A stretch of DNA of 64,000 bases. Source: Alphaproteobacteria bacterium. Lineage in GTDB: Bacteria; Pseudomonadota; Alphaproteobacteria; Caulobacterales; Maricaulaceae. The stretch covers positions 124,001-188,000 of the forward strand of contig WGOD01000002.1 of the NCBI GenBank assembly GCA_016124205.1, in the 5' to 3' direction. Both the position numbers and the translations under genes were made by a program. A model generated the notes under the pieces. It did not search any database. It was not told the DNA's origin and was given only the letters and a program-made list of their open reading frames with translations. Positions 44,797-53,299 of the stretch are shown in pieces; within the stretch, counting starts at the first letter, position 1; every line of letters starts with the position of its first letter.

Positions 44797-45510
44797 TCAA
44801 GTGTTTTCATCCTCGACGGGTGGAGTGGGCAGGCGGCGGCGGGCGGCGAGCATCATTCCGACCCAGACCGCGACCAGAGCGGCCACCACGCCGATCAGCA
44901 ATAGCCCCTGCCCCGTGACCAGAGCGATGACGCTCTGACCGGTCAGACCAACGACGAGAATTTTCGGCGTGATCCCGATGGCCGTGCCGATGATGAAGGC
45001 CCAGTAAGGGACTTTCGAGACCCCGAAGGCCATGTTCACGACAATGAAGGGGCCGGACGGGACGATGCGCACAAGCGCGCTGGCCCACAGCCCGTTGCGC
45101 CCGACGAAGTCGGAGGCGCGTTTCATCCAGTCGCCGCCGAACCGGTTCAGAAGGTCCGCGCCGAAAAAGCGCCCAAGCCAGAAATTGACGCTCGCGGAAC
45201 AAAGCGTCGCGACCCAGGCGTAGGCGAAGCCATAGATCGGGCCGAATGCGAGAACGGTTGCCGCCATCAGCACGAATTGCGGCGCGCCCATGAAGGACAG
45301 AAGCACATAGACGAGGATGGTCAGCGGCAGGGCGTACCAGTGGGTCGCGGCCGCTTCGAAAACTGCGCCCAGATCATCCGGTCCGGCATCGAAGAAGACC
45401 TTGCCGAACACGAAGACCAGTCCGACCACGACGAGGAGCGCGACGGATACCATTGCCGCGCGCGCCGCGCGGGCATCCATGTGGGTGATGAATTGCAGAA
45501 TGCGGTTCAT
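44797..45510 (-). CDS. TVP38/TMEM64 (DedA-like) membrane protein
   Basis: A 237-residue inner-membrane protein with about six helices. The SNARE-associated/VTT core is visible: F-M-G-A-P-Q-F-V-L-M-A-A-T-V-L-A-F-G-P and F-V-G-R-N-G-L-W-A-S-A-L-V-R-I-V-P-S-G-P-F. DedA/TVP38 proteins are thought to scramble lipid carriers or respond to envelope stress. It is separate from mreB by 111 bases and ends a short minus-strand stretch. Confidence 0.88.
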   Translation of the reverse strand: MNRILQFITHMDARAARAAMVSVALLVVVGLVFVFGKVFFDAGPDDLGAVFEAAATHWYALPLTILVYVLLSFMGAPQFVLMAATVLAFGPIYGFAYAWVATLCSASVNFWLGRFFGADLLNRFGGDWMKRASDFVGRNGLWASALVRIVPSGPFIVVNMAFGVSKVPYWAFIIGTAIGITPKILVVGLTGQSVIALVTGQGLLLIGVVAALVAVWVGMMLAARRRLPTPPVEDENT

Positions 45511-45554
45511 GCCTGGCCCTGTGCGCTCCGGTCTTCAGAAGCGCAACGCAATCC

Positions 45555-46049
45555 TCATGCCTCGCCGTCTTCGTCACCGGCTGCAATGCGCGCGAGTTTT
45601 GCCCGCTGACGCGCAAGTACGGCGAGTTGCTGGTCGAGCACTTCGAGAATCTCGCGCGCTTCTCCCTGATCGATCTCACCCGGAGAGCGTTCGGTTTCGC
45701 TGAGCGAATCCATGAGGGCCGCGATGTTGCGCGCATGCTTGCGGCTCGCATCCCCGGCGAGAGCCAGCCAGTTGTCGTCTTCAGCAGCCTCGAGCGGCAT
45801 GAAGATGCCGCCGGCCAGGAAGGCGAGGTCCTTCGCTGCCGCCGTGGCTCCCGTTGCCTCGGTCAGCTTGGCGACCCGAGCGTAGGAAATCTCGTTCGTC
45901 GAATCCGGGTCGGCGAGCGCATAGACGCGGGTGCGCGACAATTCGAGCAAATCCATCACGGCAGGCACGCCGCCGGCTTCCTCGAACAATTGCGCAACGA
46001 CCGCTTTGGCCTCGCCATAGGGGCGAACCTTGACCGGCTTGAATCCCAT
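45555..46049 (-). CDS. probable HTH protein, CII-like
   Basis: A 164-residue protein if started at MGFKPVKV. An HTH-like segment is visible at about residues 25-60 (G-G-V-P-A-V-M-D-L-L-E-L-S-R-T-R-V-Y-A-L). It is followed by helices with A-K-L-T-E-A-T-G-A-T and a Lys/Arg-rich C-terminus. This is the kind of sequence found in CII-like or Cro-like phage regulators, but no phage gene lies nearby. Homology is not certain. It sits 44 bases upstream of the TVP38 gene. Confidence 0.55.
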   Translation of the reverse strand: MGFKPVKVRPYGEAKAVVAQLFEEAGGVPAVMDLLELSRTRVYALADPDSTNEISYARVAKLTEATGATAAAKDLAFLAGGIFMPLEAAEDDNWLALAGDASRKHARNIAALMDSLSETERSPGEIDQGEAREILEVLDQQLAVLARQRAKLARIAAGDEDGEA

Positions 46050-46133
46050 ACCGCTAGTATCCCTTGGCTGCTTAAGCACCCCTTCCGGAGCGGAGGCATA
46101 GCGCAATCGCGCCAAAGTGGCACGGGCTTTATC

Positions 46134-47111
46134 TCAATCGGGGGCACCCTTGAGCCGCGCGCGCAATTCCCGGCCCGCGACATCGACCGGTTCGTCCCTG
46201 TCGGCCGCGCGCCAGGCCTTCATGCGCGGAGCGCCAGCACGATGCTCGCCATTCCATTCCTCCGCAAAGCGCCCCGACCGGATATTGTCCATCAGACGAT
46301 CGAAATCGCCTCCCAGCGCTTCCGCGAGATCGTTCTCGCACAGGCGCGCACCGAATTCGGCGGTATCGGAGATGGCCGCATACATGCCCTCGATGCCACG
46401 GTCATGGATCAGGTCGGCGAGATATTTCATCTCGTGGACGCAATCGATATAGGCCATGCGCGGGCTGACGCCGGCGGCGGTGAGCCGCTTGAAGGAGGCC
46501 TTGGCGAGCGCGACGAGGCCGCCGACGAGGACGGCCTGTTCCCCGAAGAGGTCGGAGACGGCTTCTTCCTCGAACGTCGTTTCGAATATCCCGACCCGGC
46601 CGCAACCGATCGCCTCGAGGTAGGCGATGGCGAGATCCCTGGCCGTTCCGCTGGCATCGCGGTGGACGGCCCAGTAGCCGATCAGCCCCCGCCCTTTTTC
46701 ATATTCGGTTCGCACCGCGCCGCCCGGCCCCTTGGCTGCCGCCAGTATGATGTCGGCGTCGGGCGCGGGATCGAGCAGGCCGTAACGGATGGAATAGCCG
46801 TGGCAGAACATCAGCGCCTGGCCGTGCGGCCGGTTTGGCGCGATGTCGTTTTCCCAGATTTCAGCATGCGCCTCATCGGCCGCGAGGATCGAGACGGCAT
46901 CGGCCCAGGCGGCCACCTCGGCGACCGTGCCGACGGTGAAGCCTTCCGCTTCGGCCTTGGCTCGCGAAGGCGAGCCTTCGCGCAGACCGATGCGGAGGGT
47001 CTCGACGCCGGAATCGCGCAGGTTCAGCGCATGCGAGCGGCCGTGATTGCCGTAGCCGACAATGGCCAGTTTCCGCGACTTCAAGGCCGCGAGCGGATCA
47101 GTTGGGGTCAT
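46134..47111 (-). CDS. divergent class I ketol-acid reductoisomerase-like protein
   Basis: A 325-residue KARI-family protein. The Rossmann motif V-G-Y-G-N-H-G-R-S-H-A-L-N-L-R-D-S-G, phosphate loop L-R-E-G-S, K127, D187-L-F-G-E191, E227 and S248 are present. However, the usual metal-binding Glu in F-E-C-L-H-E is Asp223 (Y-I-D-C-V-H-E). The usual N-terminal Y-Y-D-x-D leader is missing. So it may have altered or lost IlvC activity. It is coupled to the small exported protein upstream by ATGA, at the place where related genomes carry ilvB-ilvN-ilvC after miaA. No acetolactate synthase gene is in the window. Confidence 0.85.
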   Translation of the reverse strand: MTPTDPLAALKSRKLAIVGYGNHGRSHALNLRDSGVETLRIGLREGSPSRAKAEAEGFTVGTVAEVAAWADAVSILAADEAHAEIWENDIAPNRPHGQALMFCHGYSIRYGLLDPAPDADIILAAAKGPGGAVRTEYEKGRGLIGYWAVHRDASGTARDLAIAYLEAIGCGRVGIFETTFEEEAVSDLFGEQAVLVGGLVALAKASFKRLTAAGVSPRMAYIDCVHEMKYLADLIHDRGIEGMYAAISDTAEFGARLCENDLAEALGGDFDRLMDNIRSGRFAEEWNGEHRAGAPRMKAWRAADRDEPVDVAGRELRARLKGAPD

Positions 47112-47581
47112 TCGGTCTCGGCAGGTTGCGGGGCAGGATCGGAGTTTCCGGTGTCCAGCACAAACCGCCAGCCCTCGTCGGTCAACCGCCAGGCCGAGAC
47201 ATAATCGCCGGTGCCGGCCGGATCAGCGTCCATATTGCCGTCTCCGTAGAATTCCCAGCTGCCATACGTCACGGCAAACGTCCCGTCTTCCGATCCATAG
47301 CCGCCGCGCGGCCACCAATGCAGGATCAGGTCGCCCCCGTCCGGATAGCCGCCGAAGATCGCTTCGGGACCGACGAGGTCGTCCGAGCCGGGGCGGAGAA
47401 TGCGGGCATCATCGGCCGCGTAGTGGCTGAAAGCCGCAGCGAGCCCATGTTCGCGGGCATAGGCGGCGAACTCCCGGTCGGCCTGCATCGCGCCATCGAT
47501 GGCGGACTGGGCGTTCTGGGCCAAGGCGGAGGCCGTCGCGGCGCAGGCCAGGACGATGGCGGAAACGGTGGTGCGGATCAT
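47108..47581 (-). CDS. exported SnoaL-like/DUF4440-type protein
   Basis: A 157-residue protein with a signal peptide ending near A-L-A-Q. The mature part has the cone-like NTF2-fold pattern: F-A-A-Y-A-R-E-H-G-L, F-S-H-Y-A-A-D-D-A-R-I-L-R, and the late strand G-D-Y-V-S-A-W-R-L-T-D-E-G-W-R. SnoaL/DUF4440 proteins bind small ligands or act as isomerases; the role here is unknown. It is coupled at both ends (ATGA with miaA and with the KARI-like gene), so it is part of one translation unit. Confidence 0.75.
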   Translation of the reverse strand: MIRTTVSAIVLACAATASALAQNAQSAIDGAMQADREFAAYAREHGLAAAFSHYAADDARILRPGSDDLVGPEAIFGGYPDGGDLILHWWPRGGYGSEDGTFAVTYGSWEFYGDGNMDADPAGTGDYVSAWRLTDEGWRFVLDTGNSDPAPQPAETE

Positions 47582-48507
47582 GGTGTCTCTCCCTCGAGCA
47601 GGGCATCGAACTGCGCCCGCGCCGTGGCCGGATCGAGCGAGTTGATGCGAGGCCAGTCCGCGCACCGATTTCGAAACCAGGTGAATTGACGCTTGGCGTA
47701 GCGGCGGCTCTCCCGCTTGGCGTACTCCTCCGCTTCGGCCTGCGTCATCTCACCATTCCGTAAGGCGATCAGCTGGGGCACGCCGAGGGCCTTCATCGCC
47801 GGCAGGTCCGGATCGAGGCCGCGCTTCGCCAGCGCGTCGATTTCCTCAGGCGCGCCGGAGGCCAGCATGTGGTCGAAGCGCGCATCGATCCGGGCGTAGA
47901 GCGCCTCGCGCTCAGGCTCGATCACCACACCGCGCCAGTTATCTGCCGCCAGAAGCGGAACCGTATCGCCGTGGAAGGAGGACAGGGCCCGGCCAGTCGC
48001 CAGACCGACCTCGACGATCCGGCGCAGACGCTGGATGTCATCGCCGAGGACACGCGACGCGCCATCCGGATCGTGCTTTTCAGCCTGGGCCCGCAAGGGC
48101 GCCACGCCCTGTTCGGCAATTGCTCCGGCGGCCTCCGCGGCATCGGCGGGAATCTCCGGGACCTCGGCCAGTCCCTCGGTCAGGGCATTGAAGTAGAGAC
48201 CGGTTCCGCCCACCACGACCGGCGTGTTTCCACGCGCGCTGATGTCCTCGATCACGGCCATGGCCGCCCGTGCCCACCAGCCGACCGAGGCGCGTTCGGA
48301 GGCGTCCAGTACGCCGAACAGGTGATGGGGAATGCCGGCCTGTTCGTCCGCCGAGGGCACAGCCGACAACACCGGGATGTCGGCGTAGATCTGCATGGAG
48401 TCCGCGTTGACGACTTCACCGCCGAGACGGCGGGCGGCGTGTATCGCGAGCGCGGTCTTGCCCGAAGCAGTCGGGCCGGCGATCAGCCAGACCGGTTTGC
48501 GGCTCAC
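47578..48507 (-). CDS. miaA: tRNA dimethylallyltransferase
   Basis: A 309-residue enzyme with the P-loop A-G-P-T-A-S-G-K-T-A-L, the DSMQIY motif for dimethylallyl transfer, and the middle R-F-D-H-M-L segment followed by the swinging domain. The C-terminal F-T-W-F-R-N-R motif is typical. It adds a dimethylallyl group to A37 of tRNAs reading U-starting codons. It is coupled by ATGA to degP upstream and to a small exported protein downstream. Confidence 0.95.
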   Translation of the reverse strand: MSRKPVWLIAGPTASGKTALAIHAARRLGGEVVNADSMQIYADIPVLSAVPSADEQAGIPHHLFGVLDASERASVGWWARAAMAVIEDISARGNTPVVVGGTGLYFNALTEGLAEVPEIPADAAEAAGAIAEQGVAPLRAQAEKHDPDGASRVLGDDIQRLRRIVEVGLATGRALSSFHGDTVPLLAADNWRGVVIEPEREALYARIDARFDHMLASGAPEEIDALAKRGLDPDLPAMKALGVPQLIALRNGEMTQAEAEEYAKRESRRYAKRQFTWFRNRCADWPRINSLDPATARAQFDALLEGETP

Positions 48508-49889
48508 GGGCGGACGGATTGCAGGACGAACTGGCCGTTGCGGTTCAGGACGAGCAGGATTTCACCCGAGCCGGACGCGGCATCGACGACATTGCGCACC
48601 TCGGTGATCGAGGCCACCGGACTCCACGCCACTTCCTCGATCACGTCACCGGGGCGGACCTTGCCGGCGGCATCGCTTTCGGGATCGACCGCCGTGACCA
48701 GCACGCCGCTGGCATCGGGATGCACGCGGTAGCGGCGGCGCGAGGCGTCGTCGAGCGGGGCGAGGGTCAGTCCCAGAATGGCTTCGGAAGTCTGCTGCGG
48801 TGCCGGGGCCGACCGGCGGGTCGGGGCGGCGGGCGCGCCTTCCTCGACCAGTCGTTCGACGGTGGCGCGCAGGGTCATGTTCTCGCCGCGGCGCCGCAGC
48901 GCGATCACGACTTCGCGGCCGACATCGGTCTCGGCCACCATGCGCGGCAGCGAACGGCTGTCCGGGACATCACGGCCATCGAAGCGCAGGATCAGATCTC
49001 CCGTCTCGATGCCTGCTTCCGCCGCCGGACCACCGTCCTCGACACGGGAGATGATCGCACCGCGCGGCGCGGTCAGGCCCAGCGCCGGGGCCATGCCGGA
49101 GGTGACCGGCTGGACCGACACGCCCAGCCAGCCTCGGCGGGTTTCACCATATTCCAGAAGCTGGTCGACGATATGCCGGGCGAGGTTGGAGGGGATGGAG
49201 AAGCTGATGCCGACGCTGGCGCCGGTGGGCGAATAGATCGCCGTGTTCACCGCCACGACATCGCCATCGAGGTTGAAAAGCGGACCGCCGGAATTGCCGC
49301 GATTGATCGCGACATCGGTCTGGATGTAGTCGTCATAACGCCCGCCGATCTCTCGCCCGCGCGCCGAAATGACGCCCGCCGTCAGCGATCCGCCGAGGCC
49401 GAACGGGTTACCAATCGCGATCACCCAGTCGCCGACACGGGCATTGTCCGAATTGCCGAACTCGACATAGGGGAAGGGTTCGCTCGACTGGATGCGCAGC
49501 ACGGCCAGGTCTGTCGCCGGGTCGCGGCCGACGAAATCCGCCGGGAAGGTGCGGCCGTCCGAGAGGGTGACTTCCACCTCGTCGGCTTCGTCGATCACGT
49601 GGTTGTTGGTCACGACAATGCCGTCGGGATCGATGATGAAACCTGACCCCAGCGAGTTCGCGATCCGGGGCGCGTCGCCGAACAATTCATTGAAGCGTTC
49701 GAGGGGAGAGCCTTCAGGAAAGTCCGGCATGCCGGAGTCTTCCGCCCCGATGCGCTGCGCCGCCGAGATATTGACCACCGCCGGAGACAATTGCTCGGCG
49801 AGATCGGCAAAGCCCTCCGTCGGGAAGCGCTGCGCCGACGCAGGCGCGGCGATGATCAGGACGGCAAAAATGGCGGACAGAAGACGCAT
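48504..49889 (-). CDS. degP: periplasmic Do-type serine protease
   Basis: A 461-residue protease with a signal peptide (cleavage after A-S-A-Q). The catalytic triad is visible as T-N-N-H-V-I (His), D-L-A-V-L-R-I (Asp) and G-N-S-G-G-P (Ser). Two PDZ domains follow, the first with R-G-W-L-G-V-S-V-Q and the second with G-L-T-L-A-P-L. It degrades or chaperones misfolded envelope proteins. Standard DegP/DegQ proteins are of this size. The symbol is by homology and could equally be degQ. It lies downstream of hflC and DUF2065. Confidence 0.93.
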   Translation of the reverse strand: MRLLSAIFAVLIIAAPASAQRFPTEGFADLAEQLSPAVVNISAAQRIGAEDSGMPDFPEGSPLERFNELFGDAPRIANSLGSGFIIDPDGIVVTNNHVIDEADEVEVTLSDGRTFPADFVGRDPATDLAVLRIQSSEPFPYVEFGNSDNARVGDWVIAIGNPFGLGGSLTAGVISARGREIGGRYDDYIQTDVAINRGNSGGPLFNLDGDVVAVNTAIYSPTGASVGISFSIPSNLARHIVDQLLEYGETRRGWLGVSVQPVTSGMAPALGLTAPRGAIISRVEDGGPAAEAGIETGDLILRFDGRDVPDSRSLPRMVAETDVGREVVIALRRRGENMTLRATVERLVEEGAPAAPTRRSAPAPQQTSEAILGLTLAPLDDASRRRYRVHPDASGVLVTAVDPESDAAGKVRPGDVIEEVAWSPVASITEVRNVVDAASGSGEILLVLNRNGQFVLQSVRP

Positions 49890-50000
49890 ACGCGGACACT
49901 CCGATGGGCGTTAACGCTTGTGAACACGTCTATAGGCCGTTTCGAGGTCCGGACCCAAGGCGAAGATTGCACGTGTGACGGAAACGTCAGCGATCTGACA

Positions 50001-50186
50001 TCAACGCAACAGGGCCACGAGCAGAACGCCCAGCCCCAAAGCCGTGACGCCGGCCAGACGGAGTGTCTGATCCGGCGTCACCTGCATCTGCATCATCATG
50101 CGCTTCATGAAGCCCGGTGCCAGCGCGTAGGCGAGCCCTTCGAGACAAAGGGCCACACCCACGCCGATGGCCAGCGCTTCGAGCAC
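50001..50186 (-). CDS. DUF2065 small membrane protein
   Basis: A 61-residue protein with two hydrophobic segments around the short loop A-P-G-F-M-K-R-M. The start is the GTG at 50186, one base after the hflC stop. The G-L-A-Y-A-L-A-P-G-F-M-K-R segment is diagnostic of DUF2065 (YjeT-like), which nearly always lies next to hflC. It probably accompanies HflKC in the membrane; function unknown. Confidence 0.88.
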   Translation of the reverse strand: MLEALAIGVGVALCLEGLAYALAPGFMKRMMMQMQVTPDQTLRLAGVTALGLGVLLVALLR

Positions 50187-50187
50187 G

Positions 50188-51075
50188 CTAGTCGCGGCCC
50201 GACTGGCTCCGGAAGTAGTCGAAGAACTCGCTGTCGGGCGGAACCACGATGGGCGTTCCTTCGCGCAGGGCCTGCTCGTAGGCCTGCATGGTCCGGTAGA
50301 AGGCAAAGAACTCCGGGTCGCGGTTGTAGGCGGAGGCATAGATCGCGTTCCGCTGGGCATCGCCCTCACCGCGAAGGCGTTCGGCATCGGCGCGAGCCTC
50401 GGCCTGGATGATGGTCGATTGACGATCCGCATCGGCGCGGATTTCAACGGCGACCTGTTCGCCTTCAGCGCGGATCCGCGCCGCTTCCTGCTCACGCTCG
50501 GAGCGCATCCGCTGGAAGACCCGTTCGGCGATCTGCGGCGGAAGGTCGGCGCGCAGAATCCGCACGTCGATCACTTCGATGCCGAGATCCTGGGTTTCCA
50601 CCTGAATTTCGACTGCCCGCTGAACCCGGTCCATGAGCTCCGAACGACGGCCGGAAATCACGTCCGAGGACGGGATGGAGGCGATCACGCCGCGCAGCGA
50701 GTCGTCCATGATCGAACGGAGGCGCGCACGTGCGCCGGCCTCGTTCCGGACGGTCTGATAGAAGCGGAGCGGATTGACGATCCGGTAGCGCAGGAAGGCA
50801 TCGACCACGAGGCGTTCCTGGTCGGCCGCCTGGATTTCTTCCGGATCCATGTTGAACTCGATGTTCCGGCGGTCGAAATGCACGACGTCGGAGATGAAGG
50901 GCACCTTGAAATGGAGGCCTTCCTCACCGCCGGTCGCATTGACCTGGGCCACCGGGTCACCGAGCTGGATGACGAGCGCGCTCTGGCGTTCGTTCACGGT
51001 GTAGATCGACATCGAGGCGAGCACGGCCGCGATCACGAGAATGACCAGGCCGGCAATTGAAATGGTGCGGGTCAT
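50188..51075 (-). CDS. hflC: HflC, SPFH-family protease modulator
   Basis: A 295-residue SPFH protein with an N-terminal membrane helix (about residues 6-26). A band-7 domain follows with V-V-D-A-F-L-R-Y-R-I and E-V-I-D-V-R-I-L-R-A-D-L-P. The later coiled helix is R-S-E-R-E-Q-E-A-A-R-I-R-A-E-G. With HflK it forms a cage around the FtsH protease. It overlaps hflK by ATGA. Confidence 0.95.
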   Translation of the reverse strand: MTRTISIAGLVILVIAAVLASMSIYTVNERQSALVIQLGDPVAQVNATGGEEGLHFKVPFISDVVHFDRRNIEFNMDPEEIQAADQERLVVDAFLRYRIVNPLRFYQTVRNEAGARARLRSIMDDSLRGVIASIPSSDVISGRRSELMDRVQRAVEIQVETQDLGIEVIDVRILRADLPPQIAERVFQRMRSEREQEAARIRAEGEQVAVEIRADADRQSTIIQAEARADAERLRGEGDAQRNAIYASAYNRDPEFFAFYRTMQAYEQALREGTPIVVPPDSEFFDYFRSQSGRD

Positions 51076-52253
51076 TGGTTCGGCTCCGCGCGCTGACGGC
51101 CAAGCTGGTCAAGAGGCAGGTAAGGCACCGCCCCGCCATCGCCGTCGAGAATGATGAGGTCGGAACCCCCGATCACGGTTTCCATGGTCTCGAGGAACAT
51201 GCGGCGGCGGGTCACTTCAGGGGCCTGCGCATATTCCTGGTACACGGCCACGAAGCGGTCCGCCTCACCTTGAGCCTCGGCAATCACGGAGTCGCGATAG
51301 GCTTCGGCTTCCTGGATCAACCGCGCCGCGGTACCCCGCGCCTGCGGCAGAACCTGGTTTGCGTGGGCGGTCGCGTTCAAACGGGCGCGCTCGGCGTCCT
51401 GGGCCGCCGCATCGACGTCCCGGAAGGCATCGATCACGCTCTGCGGCGCCTGCGAACGCTGCAGGTTGACCTGCAGGACCTGAATGCCGGCACCATACTC
51501 ATCGAGCGTGGTCTGCATCAGTTCCCGGGTGCGTTGCGAGACCTCGGCGCGCGCCGTGGTGATGATCGGCTGAAGGTCGCTTGTGCCGACCACTTCACGG
51601 ATCGCACTTTCGGCAACGGCCCGTACCGTGCCTTCTGGGTCGCGGACGTTGAAGACGAAGTCGCGGATCCCCTCGGGGCTCGACAGGTCAACGCGCCACT
51701 GAACGGTGAAGGCGATATCGACGATGTTCTCGTCGCGGGTGAGCATTTCGCTCTCGCCGCGATTGTTCGAGCCGATTTCGATCGTGTGGGTCTGGGTGAC
51801 CTGGGGCAGTTCGACCGTTTCGATCGGCCAGGGCAGCTTCACGTGAAGGCCCGGCTGAGTCGTGCGGACGTAATTGCCGAAGCGCATCACGACGCCGGCT
51901 TCTTCCGGTTCGACCGTGTAGAAGGACCGTCCCGGCCAGACGATGACCGCGAAGCCGACGATCGCGGCAACGATCAGTGTGCCGGCGATACCGCCGCCCT
52001 TGCCGCCCTTGCCGGAGCCGCCGCCCGAACGCCGGCCACCGCCGCCGCCGAACATGCGGGCGATCGAGGCCTGCATGCGTTCCACGAGTTCGTCGAGGTC
52101 TGGCGGCTGCTGGTCGTTGCCACCACCCCCATTGCCCTGGCCGCCGGGTCGGCCCCAGGGATTGTTGTTATTGTTGCGATTGCCGCCGCCACCGGAGCCA
52201 TTGCCCCAGGGACCGCCGCTGCCGCCACCGCCTGAATTGTCATTCCATGGCAT
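51072..52253 (-). CDS. hflK: HflK, SPFH-family protease modulator
   Basis: A 393-residue protein. The first ~60 residues are Gly/Asn-rich, low-complexity and cytoplasmic. A membrane helix (V-A-A-I-V-G-F-A-V-I-V-W) follows at about 105. The band-7 domain contains V-E-P-E-E-A-G-V-V-M-R-F-G and W-R-V-D-L-S-S-P-E. The start at ATG 52253 follows GGGAGGG; an ATG 9 codons upstream is less likely. It is 99 bases downstream of folA. Confidence 0.95.
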   Translation of the reverse strand: MPWNDNSGGGGSGGPWGNGSGGGGNRNNNNNPWGRPGGQGNGGGGNDQQPPDLDELVERMQASIARMFGGGGGRRSGGGSGKGGKGGGIAGTLIVAAIVGFAVIVWPGRSFYTVEPEEAGVVMRFGNYVRTTQPGLHVKLPWPIETVELPQVTQTHTIEIGSNNRGESEMLTRDENIVDIAFTVQWRVDLSSPEGIRDFVFNVRDPEGTVRAVAESAIREVVGTSDLQPIITTARAEVSQRTRELMQTTLDEYGAGIQVLQVNLQRSQAPQSVIDAFRDVDAAAQDAERARLNATAHANQVLPQARGTAARLIQEAEAYRDSVIAEAQGEADRFVAVYQEYAQAPEVTRRRMFLETMETVIGGSDLIILDGDGGAVPYLPLDQLGRQRAEPNQ

Positions 52254-52352
52254 GCGGGTGAATTCCCTCCCAAGGATCACGAATTGTCCTGCTGGATATG
52301 TTGGGCTTGGGCGTAGCGGTTCAAGCGGGACGGAGCAAGGGTCGCGTCCCCC

Positions 52353-52868
52353 CTAACGGCGCTCCAGCACCCGGATGGTCCAGGCGTGGTCGTCGCCCTC
52401 GCCCGGCTCACGGTGATCGGCGCTGACTTCGCGCCACACGTCCGGGTCGGGATCGGGAAAGAATGCGTCCCCGTCCGGTTCGGCCGCAACTTCAGTCACG
52501 TAAAGCCGGTCTGCCAGCCCCAGCGTCGCGTCGTAAATCTGCGAGCCGCCGATGACGCAGACTTCCGGAACGCCATCGGACTTCGCCTGCTGCCGCGCGC
52601 GATCGAGCGCGGCAGGAATGGTCGAAAAAACTTCAGCGCCCTCGGCCTGAAAGCCGGGTTGGCGCGTCACCACGATATTGAGACGCCCCGGCAGCGGCTT
52701 GCGCGGCAGGCTGTCCCACGTCTTCCGGCCCATCACGACCGGCTTGCCCATCGTCGTCGCCTTGAAGAAGGCCATGTCGGATTTCAGCCGCCAGGGCAGA
52801 CCCCCGTCCCGGCCGATCACGCCATTGCGGGCCCGCGCAACGACAAGGGCGATCAGGATGTCAGCCAT
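52353..52868 (-). CDS. folA: dihydrofolate reductase
   Basis: A 171-residue enzyme of the usual length. The motifs are present: N-G-V-I-G-R-D-G-G-L-P-W, G-R-K-T-W-D-S-L, and I-G-G-S-Q-I-Y with the NADPH-binding GGS. It reduces dihydrofolate produced by ThyA, so the linkage with thyA is functional. The start at ATG 52868 overlaps the end of the membrane-protein gene by 16 bases. Confidence 0.95.
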   Translation of the reverse strand: MADILIALVVARARNGVIGRDGGLPWRLKSDMAFFKATTMGKPVVMGRKTWDSLPRKPLPGRLNIVVTRQPGFQAEGAEVFSTIPAALDRARQQAKSDGVPEVCVIGGSQIYDATLGLADRLYVTEVAAEPDGDAFFPDPDPDVWREVSADHREPGEGDDHAWTIRVLERR

Positions 52869-53299
52869 ACGAAAAGCCGTTCGGCGGCGAACACCACCCA
52901 GATGAAGGTCACCGCGATCGGGATGCCGTAGATGAAGACGGCCGGACCGAATTTGCGGAGGCCCGAATTCGACCGCGCCTTCACATAGGCGGTGTAGCCG
53001 GGCAGCTGGTCGCGTACGAGCATGACGGCGGTCTTCATCTCGTCCTGCTGACGCCGGTTCACGAGGAACCAGAACAGGCTCATCACCGCGCCGATGATAA
53101 TCGTGGCGAGCACGGCCGCTGGATTGAGGTTCTCGATCGCCGTCACCGCGAAGACGAGCAGCATGGCGTGGGCTATCAGGAAATAGCCGGAACGCTCGTT
53201 CAGCACCCGCTCCTCGTGGAGGGCGAGTTCCCACAGCCGGTCGAGTTCATGCTGGGAGAGCGGCGGCGGCGCGTCGTCCGCCGCGTCTTCGGCGCTCAC
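52853..53299 (-). CDS. membrane protein between thyA and folA
   Basis: A 148-residue protein with a GTG start (53299) overlapping the thyA stop. The N-terminal 45 residues are acidic and helical ([14 protein letters not shown]). Two membrane helices at about 45-65 and 65-82 precede a cytosolic region, and a third hydrophobic stretch lies at about 118-142. It is not a recognised family. Overlaps on both sides suggest a stable place between thyA and folA, but no role in folate metabolism can be inferred. Confidence 0.7.
   Translation of the reverse strand: MSAEDAADDAPPPLSQHELDRLWELALHEERVLNERSGYFLIAHAMLLVFAVTAIENLNPAAVLATIIIGAVMSLFWFLVNRRQQDEMKTAVMLVRDQLPGYTAYVKARSNSGLRKFGPAVFIYGIPIAVTFIWVVFAAERLFVWLTS

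Noticed and set aside
49905-49930. CtrA-like site (TTAA, 7 bases, GAAC) upstream of degP
   Set aside because: Only one half-site is exact; the second matches at two of four positions, so it is not a supportable TTAA-N7-TTAA site.
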